The notes: generated from the letters alone by a model not told the origin. Positions 18,601-26,573 are shown, counted from the first letter of the stretch. The stretch: 64,000 nt of DNA from Prevotella denticola (GCF_900454835.1 NZ_UGTM01000001.1:1674501-1738500); one strand, 5' to 3'. Numbers and translations are program-made.

Positions 18601-18789
18601 ACGCTGCCTGACAACTGGATCCAACGCATAGGTCTGTCCGGTATCCGTGTCTATCTGGCAGCAGACAATGTCTACTATTGGAGTAAGCGGAAAGGCTTCG
18701 ACCCACGCGGCTCCTTCTATGGAAGCAGCAGCACAGCCGACTACAGCCCGACACGCACGGTTTCAGCAGGTATAAAGCTAACTTTCTAA
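15601..18789 (+). CDS. SusC/RagA-type TonB-dependent outer membrane transporter
   Basis: A 1062-residue SusC-family transporter that imports oligosaccharides or peptides through the outer membrane using TonB energy. It has a signal peptide (residues 1-21, ending SFAQ), a carboxypeptidase-D-like regulatory domain at about 25-105 (GVVVDETGETVIGATV), a TonB-box-like strand LDEIVVTAFG, and a plug domain at about 115-240 with RVRGFSS, PLIIVDGAPYDG and ALYGARGANGVIMVTTK. A 22-strand barrel follows, ending in Phe. A paired susD-like gene starts 28 bases downstream. No enzymes are linked, so the substrate cannot be inferred. Two near-adjacent ATGs (15601 and 15607) are possible starts. Confidence 0.93.
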   Translation: MNMKRLILCSLFMLSAIVSFAQQLFTSKGVVVDETGETVIGATVQIVGDNKLITVTDTEGRFTLGNVKPGSKMEISYVGMKTFSGIARPEMKVTLVNDNSTLDEIVVTAFGEQKRSAFTGSAAIVDSKKMEHKQLNNVMSSLKGEAAGVQIIDNSGEPGATPAIRVRGFSSISAGQSPLIIVDGAPYDGGWNNINPADVASVTVLKDASSTALYGARGANGVIMVTTKRAQAGNARITVDMKWGANTRIKRDYDVISNPAEYYEYYYKALYNYQLNGLGLTPAQAMVEANKQLLSPPSEGGLGYQIFTIPDGEYLIGADGRINPHATLGHVFNYNGKEYMVTPDNWERLGFRHGARKQYDISLTGGSDKMQYYLSLGYLDNEGIAYNSDFNRITVRAKADYEALKWLRVGTNVNFSRTKYHSITSDDNGLFYQINNMAPIYPAFIRDGAGNIMTDENGPMYDYGDGSLIGYARPILPNNNPLQENKLNTSSSKNNMYSFFGYADIMPIDGLKITLNGTLTSYDSRGTDATQPFYGYSRTAYPTGFVSRSSDQTYSYNFQQLVNYHHEFGHHHMEILLGHEFYRSRYENLFGAKTGMASYFTNQTLAGAIKLDTTGESGNSAYESEGFFARGQYDYDQKYFGSLSYRRDASSRFDPDHRWGNFYSLGGAWIITKEKFMKPLRWLNMLKLKASFGQQGNDNIGDFHYIDTYSIVNNNGKVALVLNEKGNPDITWETNNNFNIGFDFELFNSRLRGSVEYFYKKTTDMLCFVEAPNSAGYKGSYDNIGDMVNKGLEVDLSATVLKKKNISWDVNVNATTYKNEIAKLADALKADLVVDGHPGYVSGDRLYAEGLPLYTWYIRRYAGLSEKGKSMWYYTDNDGKLQKTDVYGNATYYNCGSPHPDLYGGFGTTLSAYGFDLSVSFSYSLGGKAYDFGYASLMGVPIGTSGGCAIHRDALNAWSADNPTSDIPRWQYNDPNTVSTSDRFLVSGSYLTLQSINFGYTLPDNWIQRIGLSGIRVYLAADNVYYWSKRKGFDPRGSFYGSSSTADYSPTRTVSAGIKLTF

Positions 18790-18817
18790 GATCACACCAA
18801 CTAAAAATCACAGAATT

Positions 18818-20578
18818 ATGAAACGCCGTATATTAAACTATATCATACCGTTGGCCATGGCAGCAATGCTGCCTGGACTTAGCGGGTGCATTGACTCCGT
18901 CGACCCTTCATCAACATTGACATCCAAACAAGTGAAAGACCTTACTTCTTCCCAACAAGGTCTGCTGAATGGAATCGTCTCTTATATGATCAAATTCGGC
19001 TCCTGGGGAGACGGCAGTTTACCTCTGAACGACTGGGGTTATCCCTGTCAGATGTTCTATCGGGAAATCCTCGGTTCCGACATTCCCGTCTACAACAGCA
19101 GTTACAGCTATTGGCCGGCTGTCGAGAATGGCAATGATTCACGTTACAAGGCTTATTATACTTACGATTATTATTACAGCCTCATAGCAACCTGCAACAA
19201 TGTTACAAGTGTGATCGACCCTGCCACAGCCTCACCGACATCGAAAAACTATCTGGGCATCGCCCTGGCATACCGTGCCATGGCCTATCTGGACATCGCA
19301 CGCCAGTTCGAATTCAAGAAGACAGGTATCGCAAGCCTGGATGACAAGGCAGAGAAAGACAAGATATGGGGGCTTACCGTACCTATCGTTACGGAAAAGA
19401 CAACCAAGGAAATGCAGCGCCACAATCCACGTGCCCCTTTCTATACGATGTACCGCTTCATACTGACCGACCTCAATCATTCCGAAGAGTACCTGAAAGA
19501 CTACGTGCGGCCGAACAAGAAGATGCCTGACCTTAGCGTTGTTTATGGACTGAAAGCACGGCTATGGCTGGAACTGGCGACCCGTTTCGACAGGTCTCCT
19601 GCCGACCTCAATACGGCCGTGGCTGCAGAAGATTCCACAAGTATCACATACGACAGACTGGGTGTGAGGACAGCCCGTGAATGCTACGAGAAGGCACGCA
19701 GCTACGCACGGCTGGCTTCAAATGGCTACAGCCCTGTCACGGAGACGGAATGGCATGATCCAAAGAAAGGCTTCAACACACCTAACCAGGCATGGATGTG
19801 GTGTCTCGGCTATAGTACCCGAGAGGAACTTACATATATGTATTATACGTTCACAAGCACCGTGACAACAGAGACTGACTGGGGCCTGACACGTGCATAC
19901 GGGGCTTATCGCATGATAGGAAGCTGGCTTTACAGTCAGATAGGCCAGGCGGACTGGCGACGCTATTCGTGGGTGGATCCCAATGCAGCAGGGACACATG
20001 ATGGATATAAGCAGTACGACTCTCTTACAATAGCAGGGCATAAGGTACCGTGCTCCTTGCTGAACGAGGAAGAATGGAAAGAACTTCCTGCTTATGTGAA
20101 CACGAAGTTCCGACCCGCAGACGGTAACAGAGTCGATACTTATGCAGGGCAGTTCATAAGTCTTCCATTGATGCGTGTAGAGGAAATGATGTTCATCGAC
20201 ATGGAATGCACGGCCCACCTTGATGGTGTCGCTGCCGGTGTCGCTGCCCTCAACTCATTTGTCAACACCTATCGATACACAGACAACTCCTATCGGCCCA
20301 ACGCCACGACCATGGAAGAGTTCATCAAGGAAATGATGATTCAGAAACGCATCGAGTTCTGGGGAGAAGGCATTACCTATTTTGATTACAAACGACTTGC
20401 ATTACAGGTCAGACGTAAGGATAACACAAACTATGAGCCCATTGCACTCATCAACTCAAAGCCTGGTTATGTCTGCCCATGGATGAATTTCTTCATTCTC
20501 GAATATGAGTCACAGAAAAATGTTGCCTGCAAACCGAACCCGGATACCTCCGGCAGCTTGACAGTAACGAATCAATAA
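18818..20578 (+). CDS. SusD/RagB-type surface lipoprotein
   Basis: A 586-residue lipoprotein partner of the SusC-like transporter, expected to form the lid of the SusCD complex at the cell surface. The signal peptide ends with a lipobox LSGC at about residue 24. TPR-rich helices follow (ALAYRAMAYLDIARQFEF, VYGLKARLWLELATRF). The C-terminal SusD signature is the stretch around IQKRIEFWGEGITYFDYKR. It is cotranscribed with the transporter (28-base gap) and followed by a terminator. Confidence 0.92.
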   Translation: MKRRILNYIIPLAMAAMLPGLSGCIDSVDPSSTLTSKQVKDLTSSQQGLLNGIVSYMIKFGSWGDGSLPLNDWGYPCQMFYREILGSDIPVYNSSYSYWPAVENGNDSRYKAYYTYDYYYSLIATCNNVTSVIDPATASPTSKNYLGIALAYRAMAYLDIARQFEFKKTGIASLDDKAEKDKIWGLTVPIVTEKTTKEMQRHNPRAPFYTMYRFILTDLNHSEEYLKDYVRPNKKMPDLSVVYGLKARLWLELATRFDRSPADLNTAVAAEDSTSITYDRLGVRTARECYEKARSYARLASNGYSPVTETEWHDPKKGFNTPNQAWMWCLGYSTREELTYMYYTFTSTVTTETDWGLTRAYGAYRMIGSWLYSQIGQADWRRYSWVDPNAAGTHDGYKQYDSLTIAGHKVPCSLLNEEEWKELPAYVNTKFRPADGNRVDTYAGQFISLPLMRVEEMMFIDMECTAHLDGVAAGVAALNSFVNTYRYTDNSYRPNATTMEEFIKEMMIQKRIEFWGEGITYFDYKRLALQVRRKDNTNYEPIALINSKPGYVCPWMNFFILEYESQKNVACKPNPDTSGSLTVTNQ

Positions 20579-20618
20579 CAACCTGAAGATTTGACCAGCC
20601 AAATCGGTAAATAAAAGA

Positions 20619-20665
20619 CAGACCCTGAAGACGAGCATCTTGCTTCGGCCTTAGGGTCTGTTTTC
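20619..20665 (+). terminator. Terminator of the first susCD pair
   Basis: CAGACCCT (20619-20626) pairs with AGGGTCTG (20653-20660); inner bases add GAAG with CTT and a smaller stem. TTTTCTTTATT follows. Confidence 0.8.
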
Positions 20666-20680
20666 TTTATTCTGAATGAT

Positions 20681-21610
20681 ATGGAGATAAGAGACATCTT
20701 TGAACTTCGGAAACAGGGACGGACAGAGGAGGCATACGCCGCCATACTGCCGATGTATGCCGCACACAAGGGACACTACACGACGATAGCCATGTTCTGG
20801 GTGGGCGTGGACATGATGAAGCTCCGTTACCAGCAGCGCAGGCTGGAGGAGGCATACAAGATATTCAAGAGCCTCATGAGGCTCTACCCTACGATGGACG
20901 ACAGAGACCTGAAAGGACAGAGTGCCATGATGCGTGCGGCCCTGCTTGTCTTCGACCACCACCCGGGCTTCTCCATGCTCGACTTCATCACGCGGTGGGA
21001 CATCACACGGCTGACGGAAGACGACTGGACAAGAGGGCTGAGCAACGGACACCCCGTTCCCTCCATCGGAATGCGCATCGTCGGGAAAGTATTCAAGGAG
21101 GTAGAGGGCCGGCCGACGGTCGACATGGCACTGAAAGCGGCACCGATACTGGCCGAAGCACTGAAGCACAGTCCTTACAACATGAACAACCAGCGTTACA
21201 AGGCAATGGTCTACCGCATCATGGGCAAGAAGGACAAGGCAATCAACATCTACATGCACCTGATCAGCAAGCACCGGCAGTCCTACCTCTTCCACGAACT
21301 GTCTGAACTCGTCGATGACGAACGCTACAAAACTGCCCTGCTGTGCAAGGCCATCACATCACAGAAGGAAGAGAAGTTCCGGCAGCGTATGCGCTTCACC
21401 CTCGCCGGACTGCTGTTCGGAAAAGACAAACACCGTGCCCGCTACGAGCTGGACAAGTGTATCGCCGTCCGCAGACAGCTGGGATATTCCATCACATGGG
21501 AGATGCAGAACCTGGCGGCAAGTCTGGCAGAAGTCAGCCCCGTAACGGATGCTGACGAGAAGAGCTTCTACAGAGAGCAGGAAGCAGTTCTCCGTGAACT
21601 CATGCGGTGA
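20681..21610 (+). CDS. TPR-like helical protein of unknown role
   Basis: A 309-residue soluble protein without a signal peptide, built of helical pairs of TPR type (LRKQGRTEEAYAAILPMYA, YQQRRLEEAYKIFKSLMRL, MVYRIMGKKDKAINIYMHL). The N-terminus resembles the helical half of Bacteroidetes proteins that carry a cold-shock-like domain further on, but no such domain is present here. The start codon lies 16 bases after the susCD terminator, so it has its own promoter or depends on read-through. Probable cytoplasmic protein-protein interaction role. Confidence 0.7.
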   Translation: MEIRDIFELRKQGRTEEAYAAILPMYAAHKGHYTTIAMFWVGVDMMKLRYQQRRLEEAYKIFKSLMRLYPTMDDRDLKGQSAMMRAALLVFDHHPGFSMLDFITRWDITRLTEDDWTRGLSNGHPVPSIGMRIVGKVFKEVEGRPTVDMALKAAPILAEALKHSPYNMNNQRYKAMVYRIMGKKDKAINIYMHLISKHRQSYLFHELSELVDDERYKTALLCKAITSQKEEKFRQRMRFTLAGLLFGKDKHRARYELDKCIAVRRQLGYSITWEMQNLAASLAEVSPVTDADEKSFYREQEAVLRELMR

Positions 21611-21833
21611 TGTTCCCTCCGGCTGTCATCAATCGCTGCACGGATACAGCAGCCGGAAACCGGGCACGGGGCATATAAGGTATGTCCTGGAATCTCCGCA
21701 TCGGACTTATTCTATACAGACATGGGCACTTTGTTCGCCTTTGCCCAGACCCGCAATGGGAACTATCATTTACACACACTGATTCTTTACTGTCAGCGTA
21801 TCGAGGGTAAACACTGATGGTGTTGACGGTGTA

Positions 21834-22242
21834 CACCAATGGTGTCAAGGCTCAGTACGGATCACGTTAAGCATTATAATTTGCAGATGATAATCTTCAG
21901 GTGAATAGAAGTAGTTTGTTATTCCTGAAAATAAGCTTTCTGAATAAACATCATAACCCCCCGATAAAGAGTCTGCTGCAGAAGAATATACTTTAGAATC
22001 AAACATAGTCTGCCATTTATCCACGGCAGATGCGCCTGTGATCGATCTGCTGTGAAATTATTTTCCTGTCACTACCGTCACTCAGCAAACACACATAAAA
22101 TACTAATAAACAATGTGTTAGTGAAGAGTGTTAAAAGTGACAGCAAATGAGAAATAAACTTTTTCAGTAAATAGTTGGTAATTCTGTCCTCATTGTCAGC
22201 ATCCTTCCACTCTAAACTTTAGAAGATTTTTTATAAGTAGAA
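21834..22242 (+). repeat. Convergent-spacer repeat element, copy 1 (longer)
   Basis: About 400 bases, resembling the reverse complement of 32705-33012 from end to end, with roughly 120 extra bases near the middle. Shared landmarks are GGTGTCAAGGCTCAGTACGG at the left end, TTATCC with a TGTGAT loop, TTTTCCTGTCACTAC, AAAAGTGACAGCAAAT and a TTTAGA/TTTTTTATA right end. It lies in the 21611-22407 spacer between two convergent genes (TPR protein and tsf). No reading frame is conserved. The remaining bases of that spacer, 21611-21833, show nothing recognisable. Confidence 0.75.
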
Positions 22243-22308
22243 TAAGGCTACCCACGAAAAATCTACTGTCCCGCATCTTCTGCCCGCCCGGGAGACCAAA
22301 ACTACAAA

Positions 22309-22376
22309 GGCGGTTCTCTGAAACCGCCATAACAGAGAAGAGCCGCAGAAGCCTGACGGCTTTCCTGCGACTCTCC
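22309..22376 (-). terminator. Terminator region of the rpsB-tsf operon
   Basis: Two stem-loops follow tsf on the minus strand: first an imperfect long stem (22334-22353 with 22359-22376), then GGCGGTT (22309-22315) pairing with AACCGCC (22322-22328), followed on the minus strand by TTTGTAGTTTT. Confidence 0.75.
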
Positions 22377-22407
22377 ATATCCTTAGTTCTAAAGAAAAGT
22401 CTCCTGC

Positions 22408-23406
22408 TTATTCAGCAGCAAGTGTGAAGCGCTTGTAGGCAACCACCTTGAGGTCCTTGCTCTGCGCCTTGAGCCATTCGCCGACACTCAGTTTGTCGCC
22501 GTCGCCGAACTGGAACTCCTGATCGATGAGGCAGTTCTCCTTGAAGAACTTGTTGAGACGCCCCTTCGCAATGTTCTGGATCATGTTCTCATTGAGGTTG
22601 GCAGCCTTCTCGGCAGAAACGGTCTTGCGGATCTCCACAGCCTTGTCAGCCTCCTCACGAGTCAGCCAGCCCTTTTTGATGTTCGACTCGATGTGGTCGT
22701 CGCTGTCGACGAGGTTGGCATTGATGCCTGCCTTCTTGATAGCAGCAACAACAGCCTTCTCAACCTGCTCTTCCTTGGTCTTCTCAACAGCAACCTTGAA
22801 CTCCTCGTCCTTGACAGACTGCGGAACAGACGCCTCGTCGAGTGCTACCGGCTTCATGGCAGCCACCTGCATAGCCACCTTGTGACCGGCCTCTTCGTTG
22901 TTCTCGTTGAGCTGAACCATCGTAGCAAGGGTGTGCTTGTTCATGTGATCATAAACAGAGACGTTGCCGCCCTCCAGGAAGTTGTAGCCATCAAGTTCCA
23001 TCTTCTCACCCGTGACACCGGAACGCTGCTGGACAGCAGTAGCGGCATCCTCGCCGTTGGCGAGCTTCAGTGCCTTCACCTCGTCGAGGTTCTTGCACCT
23101 GGCGGCAACAGCAGCATCCAGAATCTCCTGGACGAGTGCGATGAAGTCCTTTCCGTTGGCAACGAAGTCGGTTTCGCACTTGACAGCAACCATAGCTGCA
23201 AAGCCGTCAACCTGCTTGACGAGCACACAACCGTTGGATGTCTCACGGTCAGAACGCTTGGCAGCAATAGCCAGACCACGCTCGCGGAGCAGATCCTTAG
23301 CCTTGTCGAAATCGCCTTCAGCCTCTGTGAGAGCCTTTTTTACATCAGCCAGACCGGCACCGGTCATGGCGCGGAGCTTCTTGATATCTTCAATAGATAC
23401 AGCCAT
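22408..23406 (-). CDS. tsf: Translation elongation factor Ts
   Basis: A 332-residue cytoplasmic factor that regenerates EF-Tu-GTP. The N-terminal UBA-like domain is clear (IKKLRAMTGAGLADVKKAL, residues 6-24), followed by the core TDFVAN motif (VKCETDFVANGKDF). The C-terminus is longer than in E. coli (283 residues), as in other Bacteroidetes. The ATG at 23406 matches the family N-terminus MAVSIEDIKKL. It lies 124 bases after rpsB on the same strand, with a hairpin in the spacer. Confidence 0.97.
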   Translation of the reverse strand: MAVSIEDIKKLRAMTGAGLADVKKALTEAEGDFDKAKDLLRERGLAIAAKRSDRETSNGCVLVKQVDGFAAMVAVKCETDFVANGKDFIALVQEILDAAVAARCKNLDEVKALKLANGEDAATAVQQRSGVTGEKMELDGYNFLEGGNVSVYDHMNKHTLATMVQLNENNEEAGHKVAMQVAAMKPVALDEASVPQSVKDEEFKVAVEKTKEEQVEKAVVAAIKKAGINANLVDSDDHIESNIKKGWLTREEADKAVEIRKTVSAEKAANLNENMIQNIAKGRLNKFFKENCLIDQEFQFGDGDKLSVGEWLKAQSKDLKVVAYKRFTLAAE

Positions 23407-23440
23407 TTTCTTGTTTTCCTTTCTAATGTTATTAAATGTC

Positions 23441-23516
23441 GTGGGCGTTGATGAGGGATGATGGGCTCCGTGCGTCATGATGACATGGAAGCTCATTAGC
23501 ACTCACCAGCGCCCAC
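23441..23516 (-). promoter_or_regulatory. Large stem-loop between rpsB and tsf
   Basis: GTGGGCGTTGATGAG (23441-23455) pairs with CTCACCAGCGCCCAC (23502-23516), 15 positions with two wobble-type mismatches, enclosing further pairing. It could be an attenuator or a processing site that sets the S2 to EF-Ts ratio. Confidence 0.6.
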
Positions 23517-23530
23517 TATGTTTTCAATTG

Positions 23531-24364
23531 TTACTCAGCAGCTGGTGCTTCTTCCGCAGCCTTCGGAGCTTCTTCTGCCTTTGGAGCCTCTTCAGCCTTG
23601 CGTGCAGCACGCTTCGGCTTAGCCTCTGCAGCCTCTTCAGCCTGCTCTGCAGCAGCCTTCTCGTCAGCCTTCTCTGCCTTGCGCTCCTCAAGTCCCTCTG
23701 CGATGGCATCGCAGCAGGCGGCGAGGATGACCTCTACGGAATCCTTTGCGTCGTCATTGGCAGGGATAACGTAGTCGATGTTCCTTGGGTCAGAGTTGGT
23801 GTCGACGATGCCGAATACTGGAATACCCAGACGGTTGGCCTCCTTGACAGCGATGTGCTCCTTCATAACGTCTACCACGAAGAGGGCAGACGGCAGGCGG
23901 GTCAGGTCGGCGATGGAACCGAGGTTCTTCTCCAGCTTGGCACGCTGGCGTGAAATCTGCAGCAGCTCACGCTTGGAGAGGTTGGCGAATGTTCCGTCGT
24001 TCATCAGTTTGTCGATGTTCGTCATTTTCTTCACTGCCTTACGGATTGTAGGGAAGTTGGTCAGCATACCGCCGGCCCAACGCTCGTTGACGTATGGCAT
24101 GTTCACAGCTGCAGCCTTCTCGGCTACAACTTCCTTAGCTTGTTTTTTAGTAGCGACGAACAGGATCTTCTTACCGCTTCTGGCAAATCCTTTGAGTGCC
24201 TCTGCAGCCTCGTCGACCTTGGCTACGGTCTTGTGAAGATCGATGATGTGGATGCCGTTGCGCTCCATGAAGATGTAAGGAGCCATTGCCGGGTTCCACT
24301 TGCGACGGAGGTGGCCGAAGTGGCATCCTGCCTCCAGTAACTGGTCAAAATTTGTTCTTGACAT
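23531..24364 (-). CDS. rpsB: 30S ribosomal protein S2
   Basis: A 277-residue small-subunit protein with the S2 hallmarks LLEAGCHFGHLRRKWNPAM and FVATKKQAKE at the N-terminus and IPVFGIVDTNSDP. The last 50 residues form an Ala/Lys/Glu-rich tail with repeats such as EEAPKAEEAPKAAEEAP, an extension common in Bacteroidetes and absent from E. coli S2. It is preceded by a structured leader (24407-24492) and followed by tsf. Confidence 0.97.
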   Translation of the reverse strand: MSRTNFDQLLEAGCHFGHLRRKWNPAMAPYIFMERNGIHIIDLHKTVAKVDEAAEALKGFARSGKKILFVATKKQAKEVVAEKAAAVNMPYVNERWAGGMLTNFPTIRKAVKKMTNIDKLMNDGTFANLSKRELLQISRQRAKLEKNLGSIADLTRLPSALFVVDVMKEHIAVKEANRLGIPVFGIVDTNSDPRNIDYVIPANDDAKDSVEVILAACCDAIAEGLEERKAEKADEKAAAEQAEEAAEAKPKRAARKAEEAPKAEEAPKAAEEAPAAE

Positions 24365-24406
24365 TTCGTTTGTTTTTGTTTGTTTACTTTCTTTTTAATT
24401 CTTTCT

Positions 24407-24492
24407 TGGCGAATGAGCTTCGCCAGGCCTGTTAGAATCAACCGGCGGGTAGTCCCCCGATCAGGAGTCGCGCCGGTTTAGATACTAAACCG
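24407..24492 (-). promoter_or_regulatory. Structured leader upstream of rpsB (candidate S2 autoregulatory RNA)
   Basis: Two compact perfect hairpins lie upstream of rpsB: 24474-24492 (8-bp stem, 3-base loop) and 24407-24425 (7-bp stem, 5-base loop). Between them CCGGCG (near 24469) can pair with CGCCGG (near 24442) around a G/C-rich segment. Autogenous control of rpsB by its leader is known in other bacteria; assignment here is inference. Confidence 0.5.
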
Positions 24493-24539
24493 TTTGATTT
24501 GAGATTTGAGATTTGAGATTTGAGGTTTGAGGATTGAGA
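24493..24539 (+). repeat. Heptamer array (TTTGAGA), six full units
   Basis: After a partial TTTGA, units of 7 bases run at 24498, 24505, 24512, 24519, 24526 and 24533: TTTGAGA three times, TTTGAGG twice, ATTGAGA once. It is complementary to the longer heptamer array at 24604-24701. Confidence 0.9.
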
Positions 24540-24603
24540 TTTCCATTGCTGAATCAGCTGATACTGTATCGCAACGCTCAAATCCTGATACTCATTTTTA
24601 GCA

Positions 24604-24701
24604 TTCAAAACTCAAAGCTCAATGTTCAAAGTCCAAAGTTCAATGTTCAAACTTCAAAGCTCAAACTTCAAAGCTCAAACCTCAAACCTCAAACCTCAAA
24701 C
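24604..24701 (+). repeat. Heptamer array (CTCAAAC), fourteen units, inverted relative to 24493-24539
   Basis: Fourteen contiguous 7-base units (TTCAAAG, CTCAAAG, TTCAATG, then CTCAAAC four times at the end) fill 24604-24701 and abut the rpsI stop codon (24705-24707). On the minus-strand transcript this gives GTTTGAG repeats right after rpsI, able to pair with the array further downstream. Confidence 0.9.
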
Positions 24702-24704
24702 CAT

Positions 24705-25091
24705 TTATCGCTTGCTGAACTGGAAGTGAGCACGGGCCTTCGGCTGACCTGGCTTCTTGCGCTCAACCTTACGGCTGTCGCGTGTCAGGAATCCGTGGTC
24801 CTTCAGATTCTTCTTGTCTTCAGCGTTGATCTTGACCAGTGCACGAGCGATGGCGAGACGCAGAGCCTGGCTCTGGCCTGTGAAGCCGCCACCATCGAGG
24901 TTGGCCTTGATGTCATACTGCCCCTCTACACCAAGCAACTGCAGCGGCTGCTTAACCACGTACTGCAGGATAGCTGATGGGAAGAATTCAGTTAAGTCTC
25001 TCTTGTTGATAGTGATCTTGCCGGTACCTTCAGAGAGGTAAACGCGCGCTACTGCGCTCTTACGGCGACCAATTGCATTTATTACTTCCAT
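24705..25091 (-). CDS. rpsI: 30S ribosomal protein S9
   Basis: A 128-residue small-subunit protein with the S9 signature GGGFTGQSQALRLAIARALV and the C-terminal tail ending SKR, which reaches the P-site tRNA. IGRRKSAVARVYL at the start is typical. It follows rplM by 11 bases, the conserved L13-S9 operon order. Confidence 0.98.
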   Translation of the reverse strand: MEVINAIGRRKSAVARVYLSEGTGKITINKRDLTEFFPSAILQYVVKQPLQLLGVEGQYDIKANLDGGGFTGQSQALRLAIARALVKINAEDKKNLKDHGFLTRDSRKVERKKPGQPKARAHFQFSKR

Positions 25092-25102
25092 CTTTCTCCT
25101 TA

Positions 25103-25567
25103 TTATTTATACTGGTTAATATCAATTGCCTTTGGCTTCTGCGCCTCGAGACCGTTGAGTTCTGTCCCCTCGATAACATAGAGGTTATCCAGCAGGTGAC
25201 GACCCAGGATTCCCTTCGGCAGCATACCCTTTACAGCGTGGCGGATCATCTTGTCGATGCCGTTCTTGCGCTTGCGGAGCTGTTCTGGAGTGTTGAAACG
25301 CTGACCGCCCGGGTAACCAGTATAACGTGTGTAGACTTTATCCGTCTCCTTCTTGCCGGAGAACACGACCTTGGCTGCATTGATGATGATTACATTGTCA
25401 CCACAGTCTACGTGTGGAGTGAAAGTCGGCTTGTACTTTCCGCGAAGCAGCTTGGCTACCTTAGAGCAAAGGCGACCTACAATCTGATCGCTGGCATCGA
25501 TAACGACCCACTCCTTCTTAGCTGTTTCCTTGTTGACGGAAATAGTCTTGTAACTTAAAGTGTCCAT
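25103..25567 (-). CDS. rplM: 50S ribosomal protein L13
   Basis: A 154-residue large-subunit protein, first gene of the L13-S9 operon. Family motifs are visible: WVVIDASDQIVGRLCSKVAKLLRGK, GDNVIIINAAKV and the KMIRHAVKGMLPK stretch. The -7 element is about 145 bases upstream, leaving a long leader. Confidence 0.98.
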   Translation of the reverse strand: MDTLSYKTISVNKETAKKEWVVIDASDQIVGRLCSKVAKLLRGKYKPTFTPHVDCGDNVIIINAAKVVFSGKKETDKVYTRYTGYPGGQRFNTPEQLRKRKNGIDKMIRHAVKGMLPKGILGRHLLDNLYVIEGTELNGLEAQKPKAIDINQYK

Positions 25568-25720
25568 TCTTAAAAATTAATAATTTTACTACTAAAAAAC
25601 GTTTTCTTTTTACGGCTGCGCTTGACCTAACCATGCTGCCCGGCCAAAGACAGCACTATTAACACAGACCGTACGGGGGTTCTAAGTGTACCCCACCATA
25701 ATAATCGGACTGCAAAGGTA
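25568..25720 (-). promoter_or_regulatory. -7 element and long leader of the rplM operon
   Basis: On the minus strand TACCTTTG (25713-25720) is a good -7 box; no TTTG is placed 19 bases further up. The leader of about 145 bases includes a GGGGTA...TACCCC-like hairpin near 25672-25695. It could be a ribosomal protein leader, not assigned to any known family. Confidence 0.5.
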
Positions 25721-26012
25721 CTCATTTCCAACCTCATTCTATAAGGAGCAAGGGACCGACGTTTGCTTTTTACGATTATTTAACAGAACTGCCCAGGCGG
25801 CCTTCCAGAATCACTCCTATGCTGAACGTCACCGACAGGCTGGACTTTCAAGTCCGACGGCTTAATCCGCTGTAGGGCGTTACGACGGCCTGCACGCCAT
25901 TCGATATGCAGTGTTTTTATCGGATGCTGACATCCATCAGCATAGAGGAAACGGCAGACACGGAAGAAGAAATAACTTTACAATTATTATTACCAATACG
26001 GCAGACAATCCT

Positions 26013-26166
26013 CTTCAAGACCGCTGCAAGAAGTGCAGGAAACCATCACTGCATCGCAACCGGACCCTACCTGCATTCCAAGCAACGCCTGTTTGCGCTT
26101 CAAGTAAGGCCTGACAGCACGTCAAGTAACGCCCGTTTGCAATGCAACCAGGCACCTTTTCCAATA
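26013..26166. repeat. 22-base tandem repeat of the CAAGTAACGCC type
   Basis: Five contiguous 22-base units from 26057 to 26166 begin CAAC or CAAG (26057, 26079, 26101, 26123, 26145); the clearest read CAAGCAACGCCTGTTTGC and CAAGTAACGCCCGTTTGC. Two weaker units extend left to 26013. It lies in the 25721-26573 divergent spacer, where apart from a GGACTTTCAAGTCC dyad near 25850 nothing else is recognised. Confidence 0.7.
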
Positions 26167-26573
26167 GAGGTCGCAGCCGACTGATTGACAGCATCTTACA
26201 GGAAGCACAAAACGGGGAATCTTCTCGTCTCCCATCTGTTCTTTCCATTTCTGCGGGAAGCATAAGCGAAGCCGGCCTGACGACGTTGAAGAAAGTAAAT
26301 TATCAAGACAAAAACAAAAGAATATCCACCTTATTTATATAACATGCATCCAAGCAGAAACGAATCGACGTGGGAAGTAAGACCGCCAAGGAAGTGGCTT
26401 GCGGGCAAAGGAATTGATGAGCTGTAAGGTAGGCAGGTTAGGGAAACCTGTCCCAGTCAACCTTTCCGTTCTGCCTCAAAGCTATCAGTACAGCGCAGAA
26501 CAGGAGGACCAAACCTCGTTGTTAAATTTAGTTAATCAATAGAACATTCATTACCGTCTGTAAAAAAAACTGC

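Noticed and set aside
24493..24701. Phase-variable coding repeat
   Set aside because: The heptamers lie between genes, outside any reading frame, so they cannot switch a protein by frameshift.
25840..25870. tRNA or small RNA around the GGACTTTCAAGTCC dyad
   Set aside because: Only one short hairpin is present; no cloverleaf, T-loop sequence or promoter fits.
26015..26263. Short frame on the minus strand in the rplM spacer
   Set aside because: It is made of the 22-base repeat units and has no start signal or protein-like composition.
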